Assembly: GCF_036373705.1 (NCBI RefSeq)
Contig: NC_089863.1
Coordinates: forward strand, 1,838,444 to 1,902,443
From: Amia ocellicauda
Lineage: Eukaryota > Chordata > Actinopteri > Amiiformes > Amiidae
Reading direction: 5' to 3'
Length of the DNA: 64,000 nucleotides
Below are positions 42,602-55,120 of this stretch, in pieces. The number at the start of each line of letters is the position of its first letter. The first letter of the stretch is position 1. The notes beneath the pieces were generated by a model. That model was given only the letters and a program-made list of their open reading frames with translations. It ran no database searches and was not told where the DNA came from. Position numbers and translations under genes: made by a program.

Positions 42602-44746
42602 GCATTTCCCAAATTTCAACATCGATATAATGTCATGTATTTCAGCACACTGTGCATGTTTCAACACAATTGTACATTACTTAGATACAGACAATGAGTC
42701 TCATAAAGCAGTTTGCAAAACTAAACATTTGAAGTGAAATACAGCTGGTGTCTCTCATATCTGTACAATATCAGCCCTGTTTCTGTTTACTGTGCATGAA
42801 TAACAAGGACATTTTGAACTCTTTATTTGAAGGTTCAAAAAGGGTCTTTTGAAGAAATTGAAAATCACTTATTTGCAAAAATGGTGTAAAACTATAAAAA
42901 GGAAGACTTAAAGTCAGACACCCAGAGAAGAACTTCATAGAATTTATACAGAATATCATTGAGAGATGTTACTGAATGACGTTACTCAGACAGGGTAGAA
43001 GTGCCTGACCGCTGGATTTATACAGGATTTCTGGTGATAAATTCTCAGTCATTAGGGGGTCTAGTTTTGTGTTGCTTGATAGACCCAATCAGCTCCCTGC
43101 AAACCCCCCCGCGGTGCCGAGAGCAGGACGTGCTGCTTCTGAAGCCCCTCCACTGCCGTGTGATCGAGTCAGGGCCTCATGACTCTTGTCTTGTGGAACG
43201 ACTGTGTAAACTGTTTTGGTGTAAACTCTTAATAAAACGTTCAAATATTCAACTGTGTCGGTTTGGTCTTTATAACTCACCCTGTTATTATGGTTATTTA
43301 TGTATGTATGTATGTATTTTCTATTAATTTTGTATCGGTTTTCTCTATTTCTAGCCAATCTCTCTTTGTCTGTGCCTGATTGTTTTGTGTTAACCCTATC
43401 TCACTACAGACCTGCTGGATCCACGCATGATCCGGTGTGACTCTAGTGTGACTGTGTCTCCCTGCGCTTGTCTTTCGCTGTCGTCTCTAAGGTTGCTGCT
43501 CCCTCTGGCCTCTGTCTGTATTCTGTGTTTGTGCTGCTACGTAGCTCTCACCCCCTGAGATGCTGAGACTGGAGATTATTTAACTAAAAAGTATAAATCT
43601 ACTGGTTTAATAGACATATACTTATTACTTAATAAATGTAACATGTCTAAAGTTACTTTAGTATTTTTTAATTTTATTTTTTTCTTAACATCATGGGGTT
43701 CATTATTTATTTCTGTAAGAAAGTTACTACTATAAGTTTGACCTTGGAGAGTTATCTAACTAACAAAGACAGCTGTGCTCAGTTAAATGTCGGTTATATA
43801 CTGTATTTCTTAAGTTAAATAAGTGTGGTTTAGTTTCATTAACTTACTGTCAGGAGGAAAATTATTAAAATTGTGTTTTCATTCTTAATGTCTGTATGAA
43901 TGTTACTAGTTAGTTGTGCTGAAGGCTGTTCAAACTTCTTACTGTCAATACAACCAAGACCACTAAGCTCTTCAGACTGCACCCCCAAGCTATTGTAATG
44001 TGTAAATCATACAAATATACATACACACATAGGCTTGTGCTTAGATCGTATTCAGTGTTTTTACTTTATCTTAATGCATGAATGGATTATATTACATATT
44101 TAAAATAATTTGATGTTTTGTTACTAATATTATTACAAATGCTGATTTTATTGAGTTGTATTGAAATTTCCCAGTTTCTACATATATAGTCTATGCTTCT
44201 TATATAACATATATATTCTGTAACTCTTCTATATTTAAGGATTTCTTAACTTAACTTAGTAACGTTACATTTCATTTACATTGCATGGTGTTGTGCACAC
44301 ACACACACACACACCTTGTATAATTGTATTTATTCGATCTTTACAATGTATCTGTTGATTGCTGATTACTGAAAGTTTCAATTTACATTTTCTGTATTGC
44401 ATTTCTTTTTTATTTTGCGCATTTTTGTGCATATTCAGGATTTTCAAAAATTCAGTCCATTTAGACTGACATTTTTTATTCTTTATCTCTGTAAGTAAAA
44501 GTTGCAGTCTAGTACAAATCTGTGCAAACTGGAGGAAGGGCTGAAACCTATTAGGATCTGTAAAAGAAAAACAAAGAAACCTGGGGACGTAATCTCCAGC
44601 CTGCACTCAGATACGCACACACACACACACACCTATACTTGATCATTGTATTTATTCAAGCTTTACATTAACTTTTTCTTTAAATAATGCATTTGATATT
44701 GTCTGTAACTCTGGAAATGTATTGTATTGTGTAGTAGTAGATTATA
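41488..44746 (-). repeat. Giant inverted repeat II, right arm
   Basis: Reverse complement of 35716-38897. It begins after a (TA)n-like tract at 41473-41486 and ends where GATTATA passes into unrelated DNA at 44747. About 115 bp near 41998-42110 are absent from the left arm. An (AAT)n tract is at 42541-42600. Confidence 0.95.
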
Positions 44747-45379
44747 CTAGATTATTCAGCTGGCAGTTTGGCCATATAGTAGTAAATTCATCCAGGAATC
44801 TGTCAAGTAATTTGTTAATTTGTCCGATTCGTGTGTCAATTAATCCGTAATTACATCGATCAACTATGTAATTAATGTGGCTATTAACCTATAAAGCCTG
44901 AACCATCAAATAATTGCTAGAAAATTCTAATTCTTTGAAACTGGAGTGTTTATTGGACATTCTAACAAATAAAATAAAAAAGTTTTACAAATATGAGTTT
45001 GGTTTTGTATCATACTTGATACATCCGGAAGTTTGGGCAATTTATTGCTCACAGCATGTTTTATAAAAAATAAAAATAAACATACAGTACACAACATTTT
45101 TTAACCCCTTCAACTCTTGAGTTTCCTTTGTTCAAGTAATTGCAAACTTAGAAAATAACATTTTTTCCATATTGTAAGAACATCATTGAACAAACATTCT
45201 GTATCTGCTCCACTCTCCTCCAATATCCACTAAAACAAACTTGAAATAAGGTTGTGTGGGTTTGAGCAAAGTTCAGGTATGCATCAATGACAAACCCACC
45301 AATGGGAATGGTAGGGTGGAAGAGGAACAGTTTAGTTCAGTTTTAGTTAGTTTGGCTCATTTTTTGGTTCATGACCTCT
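44747..45379. other. Intergenic AT-rich DNA
   Basis: No gene. TTAACCCCTTCAACTC near 45102 could be one piggyBac-type TTAA end of the element that follows, but the partner end was not found. Confidence 0.4.
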
Positions 45380-46329
45380 TTATTTTGCATTATGGTAGGT
45401 GAGAAAACAGTTTCTGTCCTTGTTCAGGCAAGGATGGACTTTACATTTCCCACAGTAGACATGAGAGAAGTGATTGCCTGTGCAGTGCTTGCATCTCTGT
45501 TGGGTTTCCCATGTTGGGAAATGATCAGGGCCATCCTTTCTCACATCCGAGGGTACACTAGAGGTTGGCCTTTTGTGGGGAGGGGTTGCTGTTCCCCCAC
45601 GCTTGATTTTTCCCTTTCCTGCGCTTGTGAGAGAAGTGCCAACAGCAGCCTGAAACCTTCGCAGGGCCATGGGATTCTGCATGGGATTATTTTTTTTCTG
45701 GTCTCTTCTGTACAGGTTCCATGCATTGACTACTGCCACTGTGACAGTGTGCCCCAAATGTACTAAGCCCATATGCATGTACATACCCAGAATTTGCTCC
45801 ATTTCTTTGGCATTTGTGTTCACTGACTTTCCTTCTTTCTGCACACTGTACAAGTTTGTTTGTTCTTCAATTTCCTGTAGCATTTTGTCAGCACATACCT
45901 TTGGAAGTACATGTATGGTGTCCAGTCTAGCCTGTCTTCTGAGTCTTCCTCAGAACATTCATCAAATTCAACAGCTGGAGGTTCAAAATGGTTTTTATTC
46001 CACTGATACTCTTTCCTTTTCACTTTGCCCCTTGCTGACTGCTTTGTTGTTGTGTCCTGTGTTGTTGTTGGTCTCTCAACTTCAGCTCTTGTCTTGTCAA
46101 CACTTTCATCTTGCAAGTCTTCTTCATCATTACTATCTGAGCTTCCCTCAGTATACAGTGCAGTAGGAGTCCAATCCACATTGTCATCGTCATCATCTTC
46201 ACCTAACTGCTCCAGGTCACTGGAATTGCCATCCATAATCATGTTCAGGACATCTTCAACATGAAGATGTATTTTTGACAATCCAGAGACAGTCAGTGTG
46301 AAGGAACACGATTCAGTTAACGTGTCCAT
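45380..46329 (-). pseudogene. piggyBac-type transposase, catalytic core deleted
   Basis: Begins at 46329 with an acidic N-terminus (EQLGEDDDDDNVDWTPTALY) and continues to FEPPAVEFDE and DWTPYMYFQRYV, then breaks frame near 45895. In the next frame it reads EIEEQTNLYSVQKEGKSVNT and AKEMEQILGMYMHMGLV. It then jumps to the end of the transposase: VTVAVVNAWNLYRRD, and the C-terminal cysteine-rich domain RCKHC ... VYCGKCKVHPCLNKDRNCF. The DDD catalytic region in between is missing, so no transposition activity is possible. The family is PGBD/piggyBac. Confidence 0.88.
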
Positions 46330-46372
46330 TTACAAGATAAATGAATGAATAAAGAAATACAGCAGATCTGGT

Positions 46373-46686
46373 CCAGCAGGCAAATACATTAGAAACAACT
46401 TGTTTCAATGTCATATTTCAACGTTGAATATACATTGAAAATTAATTGGATTTGCAAAGGGATTTGACGTTGAATCGTGGAAATACATTTGTCTGAGAGG
46501 ATATTGTGTTTGTTATCTGGTCTGTTTGATTGTTTTGACTCACGACGTCTATTCAACCTGAAAGCCAAGTATATGTGGACGTTGATGAATCGTTGCCAAA
46601 ACCACGTTGAATAGCAGTTCTTGTTGATACACGTCGCAACCAGATTTCAACCACGAAACGAGTGAAATGACGTCGAGTGCTGCTGG
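46373..46686. mobile_element. MITE with CCAGCAGG/CTGCTGG ends
   Basis: About 314 bp, rich in AACGTTGA-like and CAACCACG-like words, of the type common in fish genomes. Non-coding. DNA from 46687 to 47195 is unassigned. Confidence 0.45.
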
Positions 46687-47195
46687 GGGGTTTCCCTCTA
46701 AAACATTAAGGACTGGTTTAATAAATGCGTCCATAAACGCCATGACTGAGACTTTAGTTCAATTATAACCGGCTATATTGTATCTGATGATTAATCGTGA
46801 AACGTGTGTATTTTGTTTCAGCTGTAACTTGCCTGGTTAAGGATCTGATAAGTACATTATAAATAATACGTTTGCAGTTACAAATCTGTAGTAAGAGTAA
46901 TAAGTGAAGGGAGTCACTTAAAATACATATATACCAGCACAGATGATGACGATAATAATATCAATACATATTCTCTATTTAGTATTATTGTTGCGCATGG
47001 AAACGTATTCTTATGTGAACATGCTTGTCTGAATATAATGTTGTCTCTACACGTTCAGCTCTCGCTAATATCTCTAACAGAAACGTGTGTTTATTGCGCC
47101 GTTTACAGTCATAAAGCACAGATAATAAAACACACAAAGTCCTGTCCACTCTGTGTGTCGCTCGTAGTGTTTTCTCTGTCTATGGCAAGCCAACT

Positions 47196-47500
47196 TATCA
47201 TTATAAATGATTTAGAGATATCTGCAAACGATTTAGAGATATCTAAATTAGGTGTTTTTTAAAGATACCTCTAAATGATTTGAAGCTATCTGAACTATTT
47301 AAAGATATCTGCAAATCATTTAGAGATATCTTCAAACCACTTCCTGTATTTTGGCTGAGATTATCACTTCCTGTTTCCTTTCTCAATTAATTAATTAATT
47401 AATTAATTCAATCAATTTCTCAATTCTCAATAGAAATGAAGTTAACAGGAAGTGATAATCTTGGGCTCCATACAGGAAGTGATTTGCAGCTATGCTCTGT
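47196..47500. mobile_element. Hairpin MITE with ATTTAGAGATATCT repeats
   Basis: Four imperfect ATTTAGAGATATCT words (47208-47330) are followed by arms 47335-47373 and 47432-47490, which are imperfect reverse complements (ATTATCACTTCCTGTTT / AACAGGAAGTGATAAT) around an (AATT)n spacer. Confidence 0.6.
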
Positions 47501-49106
47501 GCCCAGCCCACTTCCGTCTTTCTAGCCAATAGGAGCAGAGGCGCAAACTTTAACCAATAAAACTCCAGGCTCATAAAACAGCTTCAGCCAATAATATTGC
47601 AGTTTATTAAAGGGCGTTACTGGCGTCTCTGTGTAACCGAATAGAAATTAAAATCACCATTAACATGGCTCGTCTAAGAGAAGATGAATAGGGAGAATAG
47701 GCAGGGCTTAACCACAGCTTTGCCTAGAGTAAATACGTGTTTAATCACTATATATTGTACATGCAGCGCAACGCATTTTTAAAATACTGTCGAAATAAGT
47801 GACAAATGTGATTTCTCTTTTTTCGTAAAAAGGCTTTGACATACTGCGTGTAATACAATTTGCATCATCTATATGACACATGCCAAGGTTGAAGTTCGTG
47901 GTGTTTTTGTATTAATTGTAAATTCGTTTGTTTAAGAGACGATGCTCTTGGCATTTTAACAGACTGTCACATTGTATGTATTTGTATGAGGTGTAATTGT
48001 ATTTAAATGGATATACGTGTTGGATTGGCTAGGGCAAGGTGTTTATTGTGAGTGTGTTTATTTGGCTTTAGTATGTATTGTTTAGATTATTTTCGTGTGC
48101 ACATATTTAAAAAAATACAGTACATTATCCGACTTAAAGTAATTAGCTCATATTGCAATTATTTGCAATGGGTAAAGTTTAAATCTAAAATCTTTCTGTA
48201 TGAACACATGTAGTGCGTAGTTAAATAAATAAAAATAAATACATATGTGTGCCAGCATTTACTTAAATGTTCACTCACTTTATTGTAGATCATGTAAAAT
48301 GTTTACAGGTCTACATTTGATTTTATTGTATTAATGTTTTTTATTTTGCTGTACGTTTGTTGTATGTTCACCAGTCTGTAAAGCGCTCTGTGGCTACCCT
48401 GCGAAGGGCGCTATACTAATAATAATTGATTGACAAATAAATTGATAAAGAGAAGCCCCCCCAATATTATGTCAAGCCCACCCCCACTGAGAAGAGGCTG
48501 CACAGCCCTGCGATCAGCGATCCGGTCTATTTTGATATTAATATAATCAATTAATGCCTGTCCTTCTGTCTCACGGAGTAAAGACTTCAAGTGCCATTTT
48601 ATAGCCTGATGGGTTTCTGATGGACGATCTGGATTCACAGCGCAGATTTTCTAATGAGGGGAAAAACAGATTCCTGGATGAATTGACGGACGAACACTTT
48701 TGGCACAAATGGCTCTCCATACTTCTGACTCCTGCGAGGGCCAACATCGGATCCCCGGTAGTAGCTGAACTGCACAGCTAATGAACTAAGCCGTGAACAC
48801 ATACCCCTCATATCCCGCCTCCAGGCCCCTATCACTGCACATGCTTGACGAGTCAAAATCAGTTTTATGGAAATGACTAGGTCACTTGGATTCCCCCCAG
48901 TACATTCTGCTCCACCTTCATGCACTTGTGTAATTTTGAACTTGTAATTTGAACTATGTTGTGATCTGTAATTGTAGACTTTATTGCACCTTGATATTGC
49001 TTTTGTATTGTAAGTCAAGAAACAAACAACAATAAAGAAATAATACCCTTGAAAATACATGTGCAATATTATGCACCAGTTAATAATAATGATGATAATG
49101 TGTAAT
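47501..49106. other. Intergenic, with LINE-tail-like sequence
   Basis: No supported gene. 48368-48425 (TGTAAAGCGCTCTGTGGCTA...GGCGCTATACTAATAATAA) is a typical fish LINE/SINE 3' tail. A 75-codon minus-strand frame (48411-48638) has no family features. Confidence 0.5.
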
Positions 49107-49870
49107 TACCTGATTTCCCTTTGGTTCCTCCTGTAGTCAGTGTCTTTCTCTCCCCACTGTGTCGCTCTCTCTCTCTCTATCAACCCATTCTTGTTTCAAT
49201 TCATCTATGCAGTGGAGTTTCCTTGGCCTGGCTCCACCCACTTGGGGTTTTGCTTTGTTACTCACCTGCACTTTTATCAATCATCCAGCTGAGACACACA
49301 GACAGGCAGAGAGGCAGTAACAAAGAGAAACAGACAGACAGGCAGTAACACAGAAAGAGACAGAGACCGACAGAGGGAAGACTGGAGAGAGACAGGCAGT
49401 GAGACAGAGACAGTAACAGAGACAGACAGAAAGGCAGACATACAGAGGGACAGACAGTAACAGAGACAGATGGAGAGAGACAGGCAGAGTGGAGATGGAG
49501 AGACAGAGACTAACACAGAGACAGACAGAGGGACAGATGGAAAGAAAGAAAGGCAGAGAGACAGACACGCAGGCGCACACAGAGAGGAACACACAGACAC
49601 AGACCTCCCCACCCCCTACAGCCCAACACAAAAACACAACTCAGTTTGGAAGAAAGCAACAAAATAAAGTCTTTAATTTAGAACGGCGCAACACACTCAG
49701 AGCCCCGCAGAGTGAGAGACGACTGACCTCACAGAGCAGATAAACAATGTGTTAACGTGATCGACGGCAGGGACCCCAGGGGACACATGGTAGGGTGTTG
49801 GCCTGGCACAGCCGCCCCTCGTGCAGAGGGCTGGGGTCCGGACTGTCCATTAGGACCCAACTGGCTCAAT
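49107..49870 (-). repeat. Duplicated module downstream of eif4e2
   Basis: Related to the modules near 10262, 12340, 17459 and 19545. Contains the GTAATTAC donor-like junction (49107), a CT-rich part and a long GACAGA-rich tract (49290-49590). Its function is unknown; it lies beyond the eif4e2 poly(A) signal. Confidence 0.5.
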
Positions 49871-49879
49871 CAGTCCATT

Positions 49880-50489
49880 ATCAGGGCTCCATAATTTATT
49901 GGAACAGGGACTGAGTCACATGCAAACTTCAGGGGAAGGGGAGGAAGAGGGACAGGGACGGGGACAGGGAGTGGACACACACAACCACAACAGCAAAGAA
50001 CAAACACAACCAGCTCCCCGAGAACTAAAACAGGAAAATAAAAGGAACAATTGGCAGCAGAACGACAGGAGAGTCCCCAGCGCTGCAGTGTCCGCTGCCC
50101 CGCGTCAATCCTGTTCAGCCTGCCCAGCTTCCTGTCCGCACACAGAACTGGTCCCCATGTGCAGCGCCGTCTCCGCCAGCTGCCATCACTCTCGCCGTCT
50201 CTCTGATACATACACACACACACTCATTTCCTTTTCAATTTCTCAATTGTATATTTGTTGGTTTCTCATAAAAAAAAAGAAAAAAAGAAGAGCGTCTGTC
50301 CAGTGTCCTTGTCCGCCCCTCCGCTGTGAGCCGGTCCCATTGCACAGTTTGTGTCACAGATGGAGAGAGAGAGACAGAGAGGGAGAGATAGGGACAGAGA
50401 GAGATGCAATCCCCAAACACACTCACTCTCTCTTTCTCTCTGTCCTATGTCTCTCTCTCTTTCTCTCTCCTTTCCTGCTTTCCTCCCCC
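49880..50489 (-). other. eif4e2: eif4e2 3' UTR with poly(A) signal
   Basis: From the stop codon at 50490 to the minus-strand AATAAA (plus-strand TTTATT at 49895-49900). Shared with the duplicate at 19938-20490 and with the 3' flank of IBR-RING2 copy 2. Confidence 0.6.
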
Positions 50490-52283
50490 TCACAATGCAA
50501 TCTTGGTGTTTCTAAAGCTGGAATTGTCCCTGCAAAGAGAGAGAGACAAAGACAGAATTAATATAGCAACAAACAGACAGAGACAGAGGCAGAGACAGCA
50601 AGACAGAGAGGAGAGAGAGCAAGCAAGAGAGAAAGAGGGAGAGGGAGAAAGAGACGGGGCATGGCTCACTTGAGGCTGTCGTTGTGCGTCTTGTACTCCA
50701 TGATGGTGTTGGGCGGCAGGTTGAGGACGCGGCGCAGGGTGTCCCGGATGCGGGACGTGGTCACCTGGTCATTCGCCGTCTTGTTCCAGATGGACAGGAT
50801 GTCCTCCTGCAGCGCAAGGGACAGGGGACACCCTTTGCACAAGTCGTGTGTCATTGTCCCTCAGTGTGTCAATACTTGTGTTGCCGTCTCTCTCTCTCTG
50901 TGTATTAGTGTCTTTCTGTCTTGAATATTAGAGTTCCTCAGTGTCCGAGTCCCTGTCTGTCTCAGTGTCCCTCAGTGTGTACATGTCCCCTGTCTCTCTC
51001 TGTCTCAGTGTCCCTCAGTGTGTCCGTGTCCCCTGTCTCTCTCTGCCTGAGTGTCTCAGCCCCTGGGTGACCCCTGGCTGACCTGGAAGCGAATGGAGAC
51101 GACAACTCCGCAGATCTCCTCTCCCACCATGAACTGCTCCCCCAGCATGGCCAGGATGATGTTCTCCCAGAAGCGCGAGGCCAGACCCTTCCGCAGCCGG
51201 ATGATCCACTTCCCCCCGCTCTTATTGGCCTCGTCCTGCACCACAACACACACAGCGACACAGTTACACACTGCGACGCAGCCACACCACACACACTCCC
51301 AGGCCAGGCCCTTCCGCAGCCGGATGATCCACCTCCCCCGCTTTAATTGACCTCGTCCTGCACCACACACACACACACACAACGACAATTACACAGTGTG
51401 GCACACAACCACGCACTGACTCAATTACACCAGCAACACAACTACACACAGCGTCGACTACACACTGTTATACAACTACACCACATGCACAGCAACAGTT
51501 ACACCACCACACAGACAGTAGCACAGTAACAACACACACAACTGCACACGTACACACTGTAACAACTACACCACCACCACAGTTACACCACCACACACAC
51601 ACGTTCAATTTGACTTTATCAAGGAGTATTGATTGTCCTGATTTAAACATGATTATTGAACTGGTATTGTTTGTTTGCTCCTGACTGATTTCAGGGCCAT
51701 TTCAATGTGAATTTAATGTAATTGTTCAGAGGGAGTGTAATATATTGTATACTTTTAAACTGTTAAGCTTTGAATGGCTGTTTTGTTACCTTGTCAGTCC
51801 TTCACGTCAGTGTTTGTGTTGTGTTACAGTAGCATGCAGTGCCATCTAGAGGCCAAATATCATAACGCAATTTCCAGACTTGTGTTAATAAGTTTTGTTT
51901 GGCCCCTCTAATGAGATCTTGCTCAGGGCTCCCAACAGGCTATAAACGGCCCTTTAACAACACACACACTGACAGCAATACAAGTACACCAGCACACAGA
52001 CAGTAGCAAAAAACACACACAACTGCAAACGTTACACTCTGTAACAACTCCACCACCATACAGTTACACCACCACACACAGTAACACAACTCCACATTAA
52101 GACAACAAAGAGACACAGAAACACGCACGCTGAGTCCCTCCCTCTCTCTCTCACCTCCCACATGGGTTTGATCCCCTCCTTGAACAGGTGGAAGTCGCTG
52201 TGGCCCGTCAGGTCTCCCGGACGCACCAGGTGACTGTAGAACTTCCAGAACTGCTCCACCTGAGAGAGAGAGGGAGAGAGAGA

Positions 52284-52316
<33 letters not shown>

Positions 52317-52808
52317 CATGTCAAGAAACAGTCAACTATTATATAGACACTGATACACATTAGCACCACCAGTCAGTCACAGTCAGTCAGTCAGTCAGTC
52401 AGTCAGTTGGTCGGTCGGTCATAGTTAGTGTATCAGTCAGTTTTACCGAGGCGACGGTGCCGATCTGCCGGATGTTCTGCTCGTAGCTCTGTGTGTTGGC
52501 GGGGCGGCTGGGCGTGCGGCGGGAGTACCAGAACGTGTAGTTATACTGCAAAGGGTGCTCCCCTGCACCCGGGCTCACCGCCTGAGAGAGAGGAGAGAGG
52601 AGGGAGAGAGAGGGTAAATATATATACATCTTTTAATGTGTGACACACAGCAGCAGTGCGGCAGCGGCGGCCCTCGGGACAGTGTGGTGGTCTGCAGTCA
52701 CCTTGCGGCGGCCGTTGCTGGTGCTGTTGGACAGGGAGTCCCCCTCGATCTTCTCCTCGCGCGGGGCCGACGGGTCATCATGGTCACCACTGTCGTCATC
52801 CTTCAGAC

Positions 52809-52845
<37 letters not shown>

Positions 52846-53396
52846 CGTACACTAGATTCAGCACTCATGTCATACCAACTGACGGACCACCAAGTCAGAC
52901 TGGACAAGACCCCCATGAACCCTGACAACAAATCATAACAGAACAGCCACATTATTACTCAATTTCCTAGCAGACACCCTTATCCTGGGTGACTTACAAT
53001 TGTTACAAGTTATCACATTATTTTTCACATTTACCCATTTATACAGCTGGGCATTTACTGGAGCAATCTAGGTAAAGCACAACAGCAGTGTCCCACCTGG
53101 GATTGAACCCACAACCCTGTGCTCCACAGTCCAGAGCCCTATAATAATAATAATAATAATCCCACCCATCTGTAGAGTTTCTAGACACGGAGACACACAC
53201 CTCTCGTCCTCTGTCCATCATTCATACTTTCCCCTCTCCATGTCTGCTCCACTCAAATTCAAACTGTGCTTTATTGTCAAACAGACGTGTAGTGTTGCCA
53301 GAGTAATGACGTATCCACACACACACACACGTACACCATGCCTACATCCGTGTATAAACACACACACACACACTAAATAATAATAATGACACATAT

Positions 53397-53433
<37 letters not shown>

Positions 53434-53455
53434 CTCACTGGTCAAACTTGTTCAT
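50490..53455 (-). CDS. eif4e2: Eukaryotic translation initiation factor 4E type 2 (4EHP)
   Basis: Cap-binding homologue of eIF4E that represses translation in the cytoplasm, with partners such as GIGYF and DDX6-linked complexes. Seven coding exons with GT-AG borders: 53439-53455, 52702-52807, 52447-52581, 52155-52259, 51083-51235, 50670-50806, 50490-50529; 230 residues in one frame. Visible family blocks: HPLQYNYTFWYSRR (50-63), SYEQNIRQIGT, EQFWKFYSHLVRPGDLTGHS, FHLFKEGIKPMWE (cap-stacking Trp about 120), KWIIRLRKGLAS, LGEQFMVGEEICGVVVS, EDILSIWNKTANDQ and IRDTLRRVLNLPPNTIMEYK. The C-terminus is DNSSFRNTKIAL, the short alternative ending known for eIF4E2, not the MPGRLGP type; an alternative last exon was not found. 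The CpG-rich region upstream (53456-53770) is a likely promoter. Human eIF4E2 is slightly longer (245 residues). Confidence 0.95.
51301..51357 (-). pseudogene. Duplicated start of eif4e2 exon 5
   Basis: Repeats the first part of exon 5 (51235 down to about 51179) together with its GTGCAG acceptor. The copy has a TAA where exon 5 encodes Lys (DEVN-stop) and a lost base that shifts frame, so it would be harmful if spliced in. It lies in intron 4, 60 bp upstream of the true exon. Confidence 0.85.
52960..53310. repeat. Fish interspersed repeat in eif4e2 intron 1
   Basis: 52965-53150 (TAGCAGACACCCTTATCCTG...GGGATTGAACCCACAACCC) belongs to a repeat also seen at 59320-59450. 53255-53310 is a LINE-tail-like piece related to 17129-17200. 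Confidence 0.6.
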
Positions 53456-53770
53456 CCTCACGGATCACTACGTCACTGATCGCCGACAGTCCGGCGACAC
53501 GCAGCTGCGCCTCCCGCCAGGTATTATAATCCAGCCAAACACAACAAAAACCAGAGTAAAAACTCCAGACGAGCACACGGAACAATGTCTGAACGGACGG
53601 TATTTCGCCCAAATCGAAGTGGGTCTGAAACGCGTTCGCCCAGGACCCAGTGCGCAGCCGCAGTGGAGGAGGCCAAACAGCGTGCCGGATGGAGAGCGGG
53701 GAGGGACAAGCCGCACCGCGGGCCCGTGTGCGGCGGAGGGAAACGCGTTTGTGATTGAGCCTTTTTGTTC
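53456..53770 (-). promoter_or_regulatory. CpG-rich upstream region of eif4e2
   Basis: High GC and many CpG dinucleotides (for example CGCCGACAGTCCGGCGACAC) immediately upstream of the eif4e2 start codon, consistent with a CpG-island promoter and 5' UTR. No TATA box. Position of the start site unknown. Confidence 0.5.
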
Positions 53771-53989
53771 TGTAAGGTTTATGCGTTTGTTTAGCAGACA
53801 GCCTCACCCAGGCGAGTCACAGGGACCTCAAATACACCTTTTCACACAGGCATTACTACGTGTTACAGTACTTCCATATACAGCATCAGTTCTAATTGAA
53901 GTGAACTAAAATCAGCTGCTAGTAAATTATTACTACTACCACTACTGCATAACACCTTCTACTACTATACTAGTATTATTATTATTATA

Positions 53990-54270
53990 TTAGTCAGGCC
54001 AGAACCCGGTCAGCGACACAGGGACCACGACAGCCCCCTGCAGCTCACCGCCAGCTACAACTACCTGGGTCTAACAATCAGTGCATCTGGGTGCTATTGA
54101 GAGATAAGCACTCAGGGCTTTTTATGCCATAAAAGGCTCTACATTTCTGACAGCATTGTGAAACCAATCCCTCTGTCTGGCTGTGAAGCCTGGGGGACCA
54201 CAACTATGGAAAATGTGACTAAACACCAGCCGAACATATCAATTCGGAGGTTTGCTAACAGATCCTGCAG
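53990..54270 (+). pseudogene. LINE reverse transcriptase C-terminal fragment
   Basis: Broken frames read SYNYLGLTISASG, then SDSIVKPIPLSGCEAWG and KHQPNISIRRFANR, the sequence that follows the RT domain in many fish non-LTR elements. Stops and frameshifts present. A (GA)n tract (54278-54334) follows. Confidence 0.65.
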
Positions 54271-54273
54271 GTT

Positions 54274-54339
<66 letters not shown>

Positions 54340-55120
54340 TGTTGTAATTATTCCCACTGTCTTATTGTTTCCATGCTGTTTGTGTTTTTTCTTCCCCGTG
54401 TGTAAATTGATATTTATTATGATGGAAAATGCCTTGGCAACGCTGCTTACAATAATAAAAATGCATAGCCTAATTGAACTGAACCGAGAGAGACCTGTGT
54501 TGTTTGTTTAACCTGTTTTTCTTGCTGTGGCTAAAAAAACTAAATACAAATGCAGAAACTCCACTATACTACACTTTCCTGTTCGATAACACACTACACT
54601 AGACTATACTGTCCTATGAGACTGAAGGCTTAATATGAATGATAAGTGCTTTTATGAATATGTGTCATTGTTGCTCTGAGTGTGAGGTGAATTGTGTGTA
54701 CGCACCAGGAGCACACTGTCCTTTGATTCATTGTCTTGAACATTTGTTTCTGCCAGGTTTAACTGTGAACCCAGCATGTTCGGAGGGAACAAGACCTTGA
54801 CATGATGTGCTCAGCGGCCCCTACATCCTGGGACAAGATAAAAGTTTCTAGTTTGAAATGTAAACGAGTTGAGGAATTTCCCCATAATGGGAACATGTAG
54901 TTTTATTATTTGCTTTATTTTCTTTATATTGTTAATGGTTTCATGTTGTGAGTTCTGTTTTGTCTATAAAGCAAATCATGACTCTCCCTCTGTAGAGCCT
55001 CTTCTGGTAGGTAATGACATAACAGGGAATCAACAGGCCATGCGTGCGCTCCTGTCTCCCTGTGAATTCACTCAAAAATACAGCTGTCTGTCCCAAGAAT
55101 CATTTCCAACAAAGATATGA
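54340..55120. other. Intergenic
   Basis: AT-rich DNA, no supported gene. An 83-codon frame (54869-55120) with a hydrophobic start and CCEFCF is not convincing. Confidence 0.45.

Noticed and set aside
48411..48638. 75-codon minus-strand frame (ETEGQALIDYINIKIDRI)
   Set aside because: Overlaps a LINE-tail-like repeat at one end and has no recognised domain or splice context.
54869..55120. 83-codon frame with hydrophobic N-terminus
   Set aside because: Resembles a small membrane protein only superficially; AT-rich, no splice or regulatory support, and ends at a minisatellite.
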